This document shows, one piece after another, positions 34,181 through 47,913 of a DNA stretch of 64,000 nt. The DNA lies in contig CM068320.1 in NCBI GenBank assembly GCA_034766995.1, positions 11,251,687 to 11,315,686 on the forward strand. Reading direction: 5' to 3'. This stretch comes from Acanthacorydalis orientalis (Eukaryota; Arthropoda; Insecta; Megaloptera; Corydalidae). The stretch's first letter is position 1. Each line of letters opens with the position of its first letter. The notes below the pieces were generated by a model. It searched no databases. It had not been told where the DNA came from and was given only the letters and a program-made list of their open reading frames with translations. The position numbers and the translations under genes were made by a program.

Positions 34181-34639
34181 CAAGCGAATTGTCACGCAAA
34201 CATAATACACAATAATCTTTGTTCTTCTTCGTCGCCATATTCTTTTCATTCTTGTGCCGTAGGCGTCAAGACACGAGAGAAATCACGAACTCGAAATATT
34301 TACCGCTTGGTATTAAGTTCAGACTCCATACATCGTGAATCCCAACAGAGCCACTTCAAGCTATATACTCACTACATCTAAATTATGAAATTAGATGTTC
34401 GTATCGAGTTAGAGTTGGCTCCAAAAGATCCCAATGTTTTATTTGTGTTAAGTTTGTGTTTCGTTTTATCGTCTTGCCTTATTTCGATTAGCCTTAATGT
34501 AAAAATATGTTTAAATTTAGACATTGTTTGCAAGAAGTTTATTATCCTTTGAGAAGTGATATATTTTTATTTACATTAGCTTCAAAAATAAATTTTGCTT
34601 GCTTATATTTTCTTTTATATTTTTAAATTTAATTTAATT

Positions 34640-34659
34640 TATATATATATACATGTATG

Positions 34660-34720
<61 letters not shown>

Positions 34721-34737
34721 ATATATATATATATGTA
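34640..34737. repeat. Interrupted (TA)n array
   Basis: TA units with CATGTATG and TG interruptions. Confidence 0.95.
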
Positions 34738-35333
34738 TAAATACCTAAAAAAAACGAAATAAAAAATGATAACGTGTTCATATTCGTCCCGCAGTACTCG
34801 TTATATTAGAAATCAACTTGTATTACAAAATATATTAGAAAATATTAAAAATTATTTTTAAGATAATAAACTTGTAATAAAGTCAAAATGATATATTTCT
34901 TTGAAATTTAATTTTTCGTATTAATTTTTTATTATATAATATTTTAGTCGTTTTCTATTTTATCAATATTTGTGTTTCCTAATTTATAAACACTTTTAAT
35001 TACGTCTACGTTACATGGTGGTTCAAAAGACTTGCTACCAAATTTGGAAGGAATTGTCAATATTGGTACTGAATATTATTAATTTAAAATTATTTATTTA
35101 AAATTTCTTAGGTACCAAAAACATTTTTGTATGTTATTATGAATATTTACAGTTATTATTAAATAACCATCAATTAAGAATTCTAAAAATTACTGAACTT
35201 CCTATAATAAATATTTCTATTAATTTATTTTTTAATTTTTCATCGGACAATTAATAAATATAACAATAGAAAAATTAAATAATGAAGATCTTTTAATCAA
35301 ATTCAACAATTAATTGTGGATAAATAATAGATT

Positions 35334-35337
35334 ACAT

Positions 35338-35389
<52 letters not shown>

Positions 35390-35390
35390 T
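35334..35390. repeat. (TA)n microsatellite
   Basis: Two phases of TA joined by AATA, ending in CACATATACATA. Confidence 0.95.
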
Positions 35391-35894
35391 AGATTTATTC
35401 TATTACAATGAAGGATAATGTCCTTTATTTTATTCCTATTTGAATAATCCAGTAAATCTCTTTTCCGTACATTTCCAATATATTTTATAATGTTTTTTTC
35501 CAATATCTTCAAATATCTCGTTTATTTTTAGCTATTTTTATATTTATTACAGTTTTCAATTAATAATTTGCCTTTCTTTTTTAACTTATCTCTCTCTACA
35601 AGTATAAATTTAAAATGTAGAGTATAATCAGACATTTTGCACGTTTGAAAAATATTCTTATTTTTACTTTTTTCAAGTTTAATTGCTACAAAACTTAAAA
35701 TAGTGTGAAAAAAAATAAACCAATAACGTACAATATAATTCGTATAATAAAGTAATAGATAAGTGAGCAAAGGTATCGGGTAAAAGTCATTTAAAATAAG
35801 TAATTAAAATTAAGTAGATACGATATTTTTATAATATTTATCAAAAGTGTTTGTCTGGTATTCTTGATGAAAGCATGGAAATAATTAGTTGTAT

Positions 35895-35957
<63 letters not shown>
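35895..35957. repeat. (TA)n microsatellite
   Basis: Three TA tracts separated by TACA. Confidence 0.95.
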
Positions 35958-35958
<1 letters not shown>

Positions 35959-36465
35959 AATATTAAATTGAATTAAAAGTATGATCACGAGAAATTATGC
36001 ATCTTTCCGAAAATGTTTAATAAAATATAAACTTGATATAGAATATTTTTTTGTATTAATCATAAACTATTTTGATCGTATTTACTGAATAGAGTATATT
36101 AATTACCAAATACTAAAGTTATATCATGTCAGTATATTAAATCTATTAGTAGTTTTTTTTTTAAAATACAATTATTATAAAGCTATCTGGCGCTGTAATT
36201 ACGTTCTTTGACTACTATATCACGCAATGCTCCCTTTGTGTACATGTGTCTCTGTATGTGTTCTTTCGTTTCCGTTTAATTACTAGTATTAACTACGTGT
36301 GTGTCCTCTACGCACGTAATTCCTTCAAGTTATCTTCAAAGCGTCTGACGAAGTGAACTCTTGCATAAAAAATTTAAGTAAGACTTAATTATCTCATATA
36401 TACATGTGCACATAGAATATTAATACACATACAAAATTATAAATAAGCATTACATTCACACACAT

Positions 36466-36472
<7 letters not shown>

Positions 36473-36522
<50 letters not shown>

Positions 36523-36606
36523 TACATATATACATATATACATATATATATACATATATATATATATATATTGTATATATATATATATATTGTATATACA
36601 TATATA
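36473..36606. repeat. (TA)n array abutting LINE 3' tail
   Basis: Interrupted TA array that runs directly into the (CAT)n tail of the RTE-like LINE. Confidence 0.95.
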
Positions 36607-37333
36607 TCATCATCATCATCATCAGCCCCTGTTAATCCACTGCTGGATAAAGGCCTCTTCCATGATTTTCCATTTTGTTCGATTCAGTGCCTTTCTTTTC
36701 CACAGTTTTCCAAGAAAGTTATTAATATCCTTATCCCATCTGTTCATTGGTCTCTTTCTGGGTCTTTTCATATTCCTTGGTTCCCAATCAATAATTTCTC
36801 TTGTCCATCGGTTGTCCTCCCTTCTTGCGATATGTCCCGCCCATTTCCATTTCAGACTCTTTACTCTTCTTATTATATCTATGACTCCTGTTTGTTTTCG
36901 TATCCATTCTATTCTCTTTCTATCTCTTCTTGTTATTCCCAACATGCATCGTTCCATACTTCGCTGTGTTGTTTGGAGTCTTTGAACTATTTTGGCGTTA
37001 AGCACCCATGTTTCGCTGCCGTAGGTAAGGACCGGTAGTACACACTGATCGAATACTTTTTTCTTTAAACAGAGTGGGAATGTTGATTTAAATATCGAGG
37101 CGTTTCGTCCAAAAGAGCTCCATCCCATTTTTATTCTCCTGCTTACTTCTTCAGTGAATGATCCATCTCTGTTGATAAGTTGGCCAAGATAGACATATTT
37201 CTTAACTTCTTCTATTTCCGTTCCTTTTATTTCAATTTTCTTCGGACATACAAACGCATTGAACAGTACTTTTGTCATCGTATGATTCATGTTGAGGCCG
37301 ATTTTTTGACTGGCATCGTTTAGTTCTTCTATT

Positions 37334-37335
<2 letters not shown>
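36607..37335 (-). mobile_element. RTE-type LINE, 5'-truncated, relatively young
   Basis: On the minus strand the coding part is followed directly by a (TGA)n tail (36607-36624 on plus as CAT units), the characteristic simple-repeat tail of RTE-clade LINEs. The 5' end is cut within the RT region at about 37335. (TA)n arrays lie on both sides, so the target duplication cannot be told from the arrays. Confidence 0.85.
36622..37335 (-). pseudogene. RTE-type LINE reverse transcriptase C terminus, open frame
   Basis: The frame enters from the truncation as EELNDASQKIGLN and continues from the Met at 37290 for 222 codons with no stop. Visible motifs by residue: KYVYLGQ (31-37), LTYGSETW (88-95), a W-x-WAGHIARR block (148-157) followed by DNRW, and RPRKRPMNRWDKDI (177-189). 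This is the last part of RT plus the C-terminal domain of RTE-like elements. The catalytic RT core and endonuclease are absent. The lack of stops contrasts with every other relic here and suggests recent insertion. Confidence 0.88.

Positions 37336-37394
<59 letters not shown>
37336..37394. repeat. (TA)n array at LINE 5' junction
   Basis: About 27 units starting at the truncation point of the RTE-like LINE. Confidence 0.95.
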
Positions 37395-37396
<2 letters not shown>

Positions 37397-39201
37397 ACCT
37401 AAATGAATTTTTTGTCTTTAAATTCGTTATTTAATATATTTTCTAATTTCTTATATTTTCCTAGGTAAAAAACTGAACTTAGTTTTATGTATTGCGTAAT
37501 TACTAAAAATCCTGTCTAATTTGGAATGTTTGCAGTTACTGACGCTTGTTTGTGAAAACACTGTTATAAAAAAAATCAATCAAAACAAATCATCTTTCAA
37601 GAAAGACATATTGTGAAATTTGTTTCAAATGATTTTATAATGGTTTAGACTTATTGAAAATGAGAACACTGTTTTCTTTTTTTGTACATACCCTAAGTGA
37701 AATTTCGAAAATAATCAAATATGACGATTTTGACTTGTCTGATTGTTTTAATAAAGTTCATGATATTATTCGAAATGATTAAAGATAAATATACGAATAT
37801 CGATCGATTAAATATCGATACTTGTAAACATACATTTTATTAAATAAACCTCACACTTTTTGATACCAAAAATCTTGGATATGTTTCAAATCTCGCTCGA
37901 ATAAAATGTCGCTTAGATATCTCATGTATTCACTGGAAAGAATTTAATGAACTAAGTTTCAATATACAGTTGTTTGACCTAAAAAAAATTTAAAATCATT
38001 TTTTTTAATACATGGATCACTGTATATGAAAAGTGGATCCAAAACAATAGTATAGCTAAGAAACAATTTGGTGTTTCTTAGTGAACCCGTTAGAACGACA
38101 AAATGATTGTTTATATCCTTGAAATATATTTTTGTTTCTTTAGTGGAACTGCAAGTAAGTCATACTTTATGAGATAATATAATATTTTTCAACTAAACAA
38201 CTGGATAAGTTTCTCAGAAATTAGATAAATGGAAATATAAATCCAAGAAACCGTCCAGTTTTGGCTAATCGAAAGTGTTTTGTCTTTCATTTTGATAATT
38301 CCAGACTGAACACTTCGAAGTAGGTAAAACAAAAACTAACGGTGTTAATTTATACTCTTTTTATCGGTTTTTCGTATTCTTTAGAAATAGTTCAATCAGA
38401 TGATCATTTTGATCAACACAAAGCAATATCATAGAACGAACTTTGAGTATTTGATAGCCTACAAATTCATGTGTTTCTGGTTTTTAATCTTCAAAAATAA
38501 ACCTGTCAGCTTTGACAATCAAGAAATATGAATGCTTTTAGAAAGTTTATAAAAGGCTAATGAAAACGATTGTTTTTAAGAAAATAATCGTTTGATAAGG
38601 AATAGTTAGGCATGTTTTTTGTAATCACTGATTACTCTACTTGAAGTTTGAAATAAATATGTACTTGAGATAAGTAATTATTTTTAAAAGAATACATTTC
38701 ATTTAAATAAATATTGACTTGAAAATATATGTTTGTTAAAAAGCGTATACTACATATATTTATTAGTTACTTAATGTACATTATAGAAAATATTCATTAC
38801 CTAACAAATTTATTCAGATGAATTACTTAAAAAAAATAAACTCACTTAATAAAAAAATACTAATACATTCCTATTAGTCAAATAGTTTGTCACAAACTTG
38901 GCAACTTTCCGTGACTTAGCACTATTTAATGTTAATTTATCACATTTTTAACAATCATGTTTAAACGTAAACTAAATATTAACATACTGACATTATGGCT
39001 AATGAGTATGACATTTATATCTAATCGTCCAATTTAGCATTCATTAGAAAATCAATAATTCGGAATATTTAATAAGACTGAATCTTGAGAGTTATAGAAT
39101 TCCATAAAAACACTGTTTATTATAGTTAAATAAGAGTTTTATTAATAATGTACCTTTTTTGAATAATAAATTTCACGAATTATTTAAATCAATTAGACTT
39201 T

Positions 39202-39204
<3 letters not shown>

Positions 39205-39246
<42 letters not shown>

Positions 39247-39247
39247 T
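39205..39247. repeat. (CT)n(TA)n compound
   Basis: CT run directly followed by about 13 TA units. Confidence 0.95.
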
Positions 39248-40360
39248 TAAGCACATGCTGATATCATCAATGATGGCGAAAGGAAGAATTATATAGTTAT
39301 ATTAGAATCAATAACTTCAAATATAAATCAAAGAAAGTATTTTCGTATTTATATTTTTTTCTGTTAACAAAAGTATTAAAAAATTTCTATATAATTGTTA
39401 TAAATACATCTAAATAATGTTATTTTCATTCTTTTTTTTTAAAAAAAAATATATTCTGAATACAAGATATATACTTTTCAATGATATATTATATTAAGTT
39501 CTAGGTTTTGTTGTGTCAGTGTGTTTTTGTACAATACATACGTAATATAAGTACAGAATTATATCAGTTTCTCCCTTTAAAGTACATTATTTAAACTCTT
39601 ATGATGTTCTTTTAGTAACTATTAAGCACAAAGAGGAATTAAATTAAATCGAGTCTCTCAATTCATAGATACAAATATTTTTTGTCATTGAATATAATGA
39701 CATCTTTGATAAAAGGAGTTGATGCTCTGTAGTAAGTGGTATTATATTTTCCATTAGTACAAGTGATTCGTTTAGATAGAGGGTAAATATATAGAAAAAG
39801 TAACGACAACATTAATAATGTTTCGAACCTATTAAGATATATTTCTTTAATACATAAAATGAACAATATTTATTTTTTTATTTAATTACAAATATGTTCA
39901 ATAAATAATAAATATAAAACGATTGGGCAATGTTGTATAAAAAACAACGAATACAATTATCCGTATTGAAGTAACATGTGTTTATTTTTCCGATACGATA
40001 GAAATAATATCAATTTAAGAGACATAAGCAGTCCCAGTTATGTTTATTGAATGACATACAATATAATCGATCCATATATCGGTCGTCTTTCTGGTACCTC
40101 TGTGAATGTTTGTCTACTACTTGGACAAAAAATAAATTACATTTATTTCTCTAACACAAGCATAAAATACATTATAAGATTGTCGTTGTATGATTGGACG
40201 GTTGTAAAGAAAGTGCTGAAATTATGTCAATAATAAAAATACATGCCGTAAAAAAGTTCAAAGATATCAACTTAATGCAAGTCAATGATTAAATTATACG
40301 ATTGGCATTTATTTATTTATTTTCATTTTAATAGTTTTCAAATTTTGTTTATTTAATTTA

Positions 40361-40361
<1 letters not shown>

Positions 40362-40427
<66 letters not shown>
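40362..40427. repeat. (TA)n microsatellite
   Basis: About 32 units with one TG interruption. Confidence 0.95.
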
Positions 40428-40430
<3 letters not shown>

Positions 40431-40529
40431 AATTAAATCAAGATATTACATATACAAGTACATCATGAACGAGTTAAATCTTCGTATTAACCAAAAAAGG
40501 ACATGTTTAATTCTATGTATGGTATTTAA

Positions 40530-40555
40530 TTATATATATATATAATTAAAATGTA

Positions 40556-40586
<31 letters not shown>
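40530..40586. repeat. Palindromic (TA)n pair in TAATT context
   Basis: TTAATTATATATATATATAATTAA is nearly self-complementary, followed by a second TA tract ending in ATAATTAA. Confidence 0.9.
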
Positions 40587-40690
40587 TATGTAATATAGAT
40601 TAATGAATTTCCATTTTCCGAACAAAATTACAAAAATTAATTAAAATATATAATGGAAACTGCAGAATGAAACACTTTTAAAAATATATA

Positions 40691-41083
40691 GTGTTAAATC
40701 TGGTTAGAAAACACAAAAACAAATTACAAATCAAAAATACTATATCTTTCGATAAAATGATATTAAAAAAAATGGAAAATTTTCATATTATCTTTAAGAC
40801 AAAAGAATTATCAAATATTTTCAACAAAATAAAATGTGGAATAGTTTCCATTTTTAATAGCCCAAAAAATATGTCAGGAAATCTAAAAGATCCGAAGAGC
40901 ATTGAAGAAAAATCCCGTGTTTACAGAATAAATTGTAAATCATGTAACAAATATTACATAGTACAAAGTAAAAGGGTAATAGAAATGAGGTTTATGGAAC
41001 ATGTGGCAGACATTAGATTCAGGAAAGATACAAAAGCAAGTAACATATATATCACATTTGTAGCGAATGACCACATTTTGTAA
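40691..41083 (+). pseudogene. Penelope-like element fragment, GIY-YIG endonuclease
   Basis: An open frame of 130 codons. Residues 76-90 read RVYRINCKSCNKYYI and are followed by VQSKR, R100, and EH at 103-104. This matches the GIY-YIG nuclease of Penelope-like retroelements: VY-x-I, a C-x2-C pair, YIG, and R...EH. The Gly of GVY is Arg and the Gly of YIG is Val, so the active site is probably damaged. The preceding 75 residues (LKDP-x-SIEEKS before the domain) fit the linker after RT; no RT is visible. No stop within the frame, so decay is mild. Confidence 0.7.
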
Positions 41084-41762
41084 TTAACATTTAAATTATT
41101 CACGATTTTATTTTTAATCCATTATTTTTATGAAGAGTACTTCCAAGTCGTTTGTCCATTAAACTGTTTTTTTACAGTACTAATTTACATTAATGAGCTT
41201 AATTAACATTAGATGATTGCGAAATATACAATAACTGAACTCAGTCTATCTAAATTGTCAATAAATGATTATTTCAAAATAATTCTACATAATAGAAAAA
41301 TTTTCATAAAAAATATTAACTCATATCGATTATTAATATATCGATTATTAGCTAATATATTTTTTTTATAATTTGTCATTTTATTTAAAATTAAATGCAA
41401 TTTATGTTATAATTTCAGTTTTCATTTGTTATGCTTTTAAGTAATAGGTTGTATAATTTTTTTATATATTTTAAATTTAATTGTACAATACTTTTTATTT
41501 TCAATAGTAGATTTATACACGTATCTATTTATTATGATATACTCACAAAATAATGAAAACTACAGTTAGTTTCAAATTGTAAATATTCAAGTCCAAATTA
41601 AATTGTATACTGGGTTAGGTTACATATAGCGATAGCTGCAATATTTAAATATTTTCTAATTGAATAACTAAAAAATATTTAAATCGCCTGAAAATTTTAT
41701 ATTAAAAACGAAAAAAGATACATTTAAAAGACAACAAATTCGCCGAAAAAACATAATTTATT

Positions 41763-41766
<4 letters not shown>

Positions 41767-41826
<60 letters not shown>

Positions 41827-41827
41827 T
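41767..41827. repeat. (TA)n microsatellite
   Basis: About 27 units plus CATATA. Confidence 0.95.
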
Positions 41828-42029
41828 CACAAACATAAATGAATTTATATTTCATGCGGTAAAAGTTTTCTTTTTGGATATCTCTTAAAATTTTGTAAGA
41901 AAGTTTTCTTGCATGAGTAAATTTTAATTAAGCATAAAAATCATCCCTCAAGTTGTTACATTCCATTACATTCTGATTTAATTATGAGAGAGTAGAACGA
42001 AGAATGCAGAATTTCTGAGAAATCAGTTC

Positions 42030-42345
42030 AAATGAAAATTCATACGACGACGTTAAATATATTCTTTCGACGGCATGGTTCTACGAAAAACGATGATAAT
42101 AATAATAATATTAATAACGATGAGCGATAACTAGTGTGGAGCAGACAAGCGATCGTTGCTTCAAAACGGACATTTTGAGTAACGAGAATGTTGTTGGCCA
42201 ACACAATGGAGTTAAATGGCGACGGTATCATCGTTGTTGGAGAGTTAAATGAACTCGGCGTCATGTGGCGTCGATACGTTGTTGTCATGTAACCACTTTG
42301 AGTGTAGAACGTTCGCAGTGACGTGCAGACATTTTTATTACATTT
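42030..42345. other. GC-richer island between TA arrays, unassigned
   Basis: Rich in CG for this window (ACGACGACG near 42045, GGCGACGG near 42220, GGCGTCGATACG near 42268). Contains the 12-bp palindrome TGTTGGCCAACA at 42192-42203, a short AAT-rich repeat at 42090-42115, and a repeated GAGTTAAATG at 42209 and 42241. The minus-strand frame 42360-42040 has no recognisable domain. It could be a host regulatory element, an exon or an old repeat. Confidence 0.35.
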
Positions 42346-42386
42346 ATAATACATCATCATTTGAAATTATTTTTGTATTATTATTA

Positions 42387-43612
<1,226 letters not shown>

Positions 43613-43655
<43 letters not shown>
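43613..43655. repeat. (TA)n array beside Tigger right end
   Basis: About 20 units beginning a few bases after the element. Confidence 0.95.
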
Positions 43656-43660
<5 letters not shown>

Positions 43661-44047
43661 GGTAGATAAATAAAATAATAACACAATATATTTAATTTTT
43701 ATTTCAATTTTAATTATAACAAAAAAATATTGCATGTGTTATTTTTGTGATGCATATATTACTTCTGAAATATGTAAATTTTAATTTTTATAAAAAGAGA
43801 TACGTAACTCTCAGCTTTTTTATTCTTAGAGTGAAAATAATATATTTTTCTCGTATTTACCTGTTTTTTCTTATGTATTGATTTTGAGATCTAATTTGTA
43901 TTCTGATTTAACTTATATCGAAAGATTTCAATCTTTATTCATAAAATATTATGCAATTATCTCATTAATAAAAAACAATGGGTACATTTTGGATTTTAAC
44001 CAACAATTTGATTAATATCAAAGCTTGCAATTCGTCGGGATGATTTC

Positions 44048-44050
<3 letters not shown>

Positions 44051-44137
<87 letters not shown>
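44051..44137. repeat. (TA)n microsatellite, long and pure
   Basis: About 43 uninterrupted units. Confidence 0.97.
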
Positions 44138-44138
<1 letters not shown>

Positions 44139-44861
44139 CTTTAAATTTCATATGTTTGTTATTTTTAATTGTACTGGGAAAATATTTGTGTACTAATAAG
44201 ATAATTTTACTTCATAAATTAAAAATGGTTTCAAAATTAAGGTTTTTAACATTATTTTCAAAAAAAAATTTTCTGCGTCTGCTAATTTTTCTTCAAGTAC
44301 AATGTTAAATTACAAAATACACAGTTGAGATTTCTTCCAAGTAGGACATTTAATGAATATTAGAACACAAGAATTTCTGAAAATACAACTGGGATTTTGT
44401 ACATTAATGCAAAAAGCCGCACGACTGCATATTAATCGAGGATTACTCCACTGTCAAGGGAACATTCTATCCTAAGTAGTCGTCACATGAACAACAAGTC
44501 ATTCACCAACACTCTGTTGTATATGAAAATAATTATTTAATCACTTTATTCGAGAGTTGCCTATCGATTTAATTACTTGTAAAATAAATCAGTGTTTTGA
44601 TAAATGAGAATAGAAAATGTATTTTACATTCTAATTCTACTTAACTCATCTTTATAAATAAATATTGTGAATACGACAATAAATATAAATTTGTTTAATA
44701 GAAAAATAAAATACTGGTTTAATAGAATAAATATAGGATAAAAGACATTTAAAAATATCCATGAGAACTTTTCAATTCGTAGTTTTAGTTAGATGCTATT
44801 TTTTCTTATTTAGAACATTTTTAATAATTTTCATATATTTAAAAAAGTACTTTACACCATA

Positions 44862-44866
<5 letters not shown>

Positions 44867-44896
<30 letters not shown>

Positions 44897-44915
44897 AATT
44901 CAAACTCATACAATA

Positions 44916-44946
<31 letters not shown>
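44867..44946. repeat. Two (TA)n tracts abutting MITE
   Basis: TA tracts at about 44867-44896 and 44921-44946 separated by 24 bases; the second runs into the MITE. Confidence 0.94.
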
Positions 44947-44951
<5 letters not shown>

Positions 44952-45279
44952 GCGATTTAGTGAATCAATTAATGCACAGACGATTCACTCTACCGAGCTT
45001 GTGCACTTTTGTGAAGTATATTTACTTACTAAAAGCATATGATTGTTTTTAAAAGTTTATTGAAATAATTTAAAGTAAAATTTACAAAAGATAACAAAAA
45101 CGGAATAACTTTGTTGTTTATTTAGATTTTTGAAGAAATAAATTTATTTTCGGTTATTGTATTTTTATATTTACTCCTAGTAGTACTAATTTATGTGATG
45201 TAAGCTATTCAATGTAAATTTATGTGAGTTCACACTACGGAGTAATTCACTGCATGCAGGGTTCACTATATCTTGACTA
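44947..45279. mobile_element. Tigger-like MITE, 333 bp
   Basis: The left end AAGTCGCGATTTAGTGAATC and the inverted right end TAGTCAAGATATAGTGAACC pair over about 20 bases. AGTCAAG resembles the right end of the Tigger at 42487. TA occurs on both sides, continuing as (TA)n arrays. The interior is non-coding. It is probably mobilised by a Tigger transposase (inference). Confidence 0.75.
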
Positions 45280-45281
45280 TA

Positions 45282-45282
<1 letters not shown>

Positions 45283-45321
<39 letters not shown>
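45283..45321. repeat. (TA)n array beside MITE right end
   Basis: About 19 units. Confidence 0.95.
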
Positions 45322-45326
<5 letters not shown>

Positions 45327-46334
45327 TTATTACCATAGGTAAACTTAAAAGTACTACAAAATATGTAATTATTTATTTACATTAATAACGATGAAATCTA
45401 ATTTCGTTAAGCCTTCTATAGTTCAATATTCAACAAAAAGATCAACTGGAAGTGTACTCAAATATATAAATCAATTTAAATCTGTGAAATATTTTTATAC
45501 AAAAATTGAAAACCTTGAGTTGTTCAAACCATTTTTAACACAAAATGTATTATATTAATAAATGTTATTGATAAAATGCAAAAAACCGTGAGCACCTTAA
45601 ATTAATTCTTAATACCTTCAATCTAAAATAATGTATCTTACTCTACTTCATTACAATTCGTTTATATATTTAGGAATTAATTCTTGATATCGAGGAACTT
45701 TGGCAAAGTATTTCATTTCTCCATCAAACTTATTTTGTAAAATTTAACAGAAACGAATAGAATATTCTGTTGAAATAATTCTATTTTAACAAAACTCAAA
45801 TTGAATGCTAGTGTATATTTTTAATAAAATTATGATCAAATATGATACATTATTAAATCATAAATCCAAAAACTTTCAAAATTTAATAAAAATGAATATT
45901 TGAATTAACACAAACTACTTTGTTAATTCTATCAGCTACATTGATTCAAATTTTTAATTTATGTAATATAGTTATATTTTATTCATTTTTTAAATTATAT
46001 ACTTACGAAGCAGTGACTAAATTTTTTTATATAATTTTCAATTTGTATAATTATGATTTTATTAGCATGATTATTAGCATCATTTTATTATCATTTGTAT
46101 AATTATGATTTTTTTTAAAATAATTGTGATTTTATTAGCGGGACATATTTTTTTCAATTCATTCCAATAAAGTTACTTAAGTATAATATTTGATGTTAAA
46201 TATATATAAAGATATGAAAATTGTCTACAAAATATTTAAATAAAATCAACATTTTTCAATTATATGTTACAGAAATATATTTAGTTATATGAATTACATT
46301 ACTAAATATCATATAGTGTAGTAAATAAAAGTAT

Positions 46335-46338
46335 ATAT

Positions 46339-46400
<62 letters not shown>
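46335..46400. repeat. (TA)n microsatellite
   Basis: About 30 units. Confidence 0.95.
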
Positions 46401-46405
<5 letters not shown>

Positions 46406-47830
46406 TGGAGTAAAAGGCTTTAAAATAAAAACACATAAATTAAATGGAAAAAGATAGTATATTCAAGTGTGCTTCAAAATCAAAATTAGTAAAAGAAATA
46501 GTTTAATAAAAGTATTAAATTTTCGATGCAACTTTAATCTTGGATTATATAATTTTTCAGTAGAAAGTTTCTTAATAAATTTGAATAGTTAAAAATTAAT
46601 TTATAATACATTTTTTTATTATGAATTCATGTAGAATTATTTTCTTCGGTAGATATGTTTGCATTATTTCTCTACGAGTGAAAACAATAAAAAAGCACTG
46701 AACATTTCCAAACATAAAAATTATAAAATGATCAAAGGTTCTAATAGGTGTTTATAAATAATTATTAGTGTTTATAAAACTTAATTAATATTATTTGTAG
46801 AAAATACATTGAAACGCTACTGAAAATGATGTATTGTTACTCTATGGACGTTTGATGCCAGCGTCAGCTCTTATCAAAAACATGCTCTATGTTGAATGTT
46901 ACGTATCAGCCTCATTGTTTAAAATATGAACAAATAGTTATTATTAGCAAAAACCAATGCAAGGAAATGTCACAAGTACTAAATCCAGTTACATTATTTT
47001 ATTTTTAATTTCATGAACACTGATTTTTTTTATATATTATAAATCATTATTTTTATTAACGATTCATTCTTCCGATATTAATTTTTTAAATTATAAATAT
47101 TTATGAATCTAATATAATCTTTAGAAAATATTAGACAAGAAATAATTTCCTTAACGATGCACTATTTTGTATCAATTCAAATTAAAATCCTACTATTTTA
47201 ATAAATTACATTTAAAAAATCATTGCAACAACTTTTTTCAATAAATAAAACGACTTAAAGTTCACTTTTGTATAATCATTTAGTTTTATATTCTACATTA
47301 TCTTAAATATAATATTTATATCCGATCCATACACGTATACAATAGAAATTTAGCTAAAATAAATTAACAATAAATTTTAATGAACGCACCTCAATTTTAA
47401 CATAATTTTACATTTTTAAAACGTTATATTAACTTTAGTTTATAAACTATAAATACAACTATCGAATTTGAAGAATACAAATAATCCTCTCAGGAAAATC
47501 ATATGATTTAAAAAAGCTAAATTTAAAGGTTTTTAATTGTATATCCTAAATTTTTATTCTATGAGATATAATTAAGAGATACTTTTTTATCATACCAGAA
47601 AATGTATTTTTGTTCAACTTTCTATTTTTAATTTTGAAATAAGTATTATCAGTCACAAAATAAGTATTATTCTATTAATTACACTTACAGGAGACATTTT
47701 TATTGGAAAACTATTTTTTTTTGTTTAATTATACAATTCGTATTAATGATCTAATATTAAATTTTAATTATAATGTTACTTTAGCATAATATGAGGATAC
47801 AGATAATTAATAAAACTATATAAAAGTTTT

Positions 47831-47837
<7 letters not shown>

Positions 47838-47910
<73 letters not shown>
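47838..47910. repeat. (TA)n microsatellite
   Basis: About 35 units with one TG interruption. Confidence 0.95.

Positions 47911-47913
<3 letters not shown>

Larger units (their letters stand above)
33532..36472. other. AT-rich DNA with two GC-richer patches
   Basis: 34100-34400 is GC-richer and contains a perfect 8-bp hairpin, GACAGAAG/CTTCTGTC, at 34160-34180. 36185-36360 is also GC-richer (ACGTGTGTGTCC, CGCACGTAATTCC). Neither has a recognisable frame. Remaining short frames look like chance. Confidence 0.6.
37395..40690. other. AT-rich DNA without recognisable genes
   Basis: Arrays are listed separately. The short frames at 39663-39866 (minus) and 40051-40233 (plus) have no recognisable features. 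Confidence 0.65.
43609..44946. other. AT-rich spacer between two Tigger-like elements
   Basis: Arrays at 43613, 44051, 44867 and 44921. A patch at 44390-44515 is slightly GC-richer. Nothing else recognised. Confidence 0.65.

Noticed and set aside
36571..37038. 155-codon plus-strand frame rich in Ser, Phe and Cys
   Set aside because: It is antisense to the RTE LINE frame on the minus strand.
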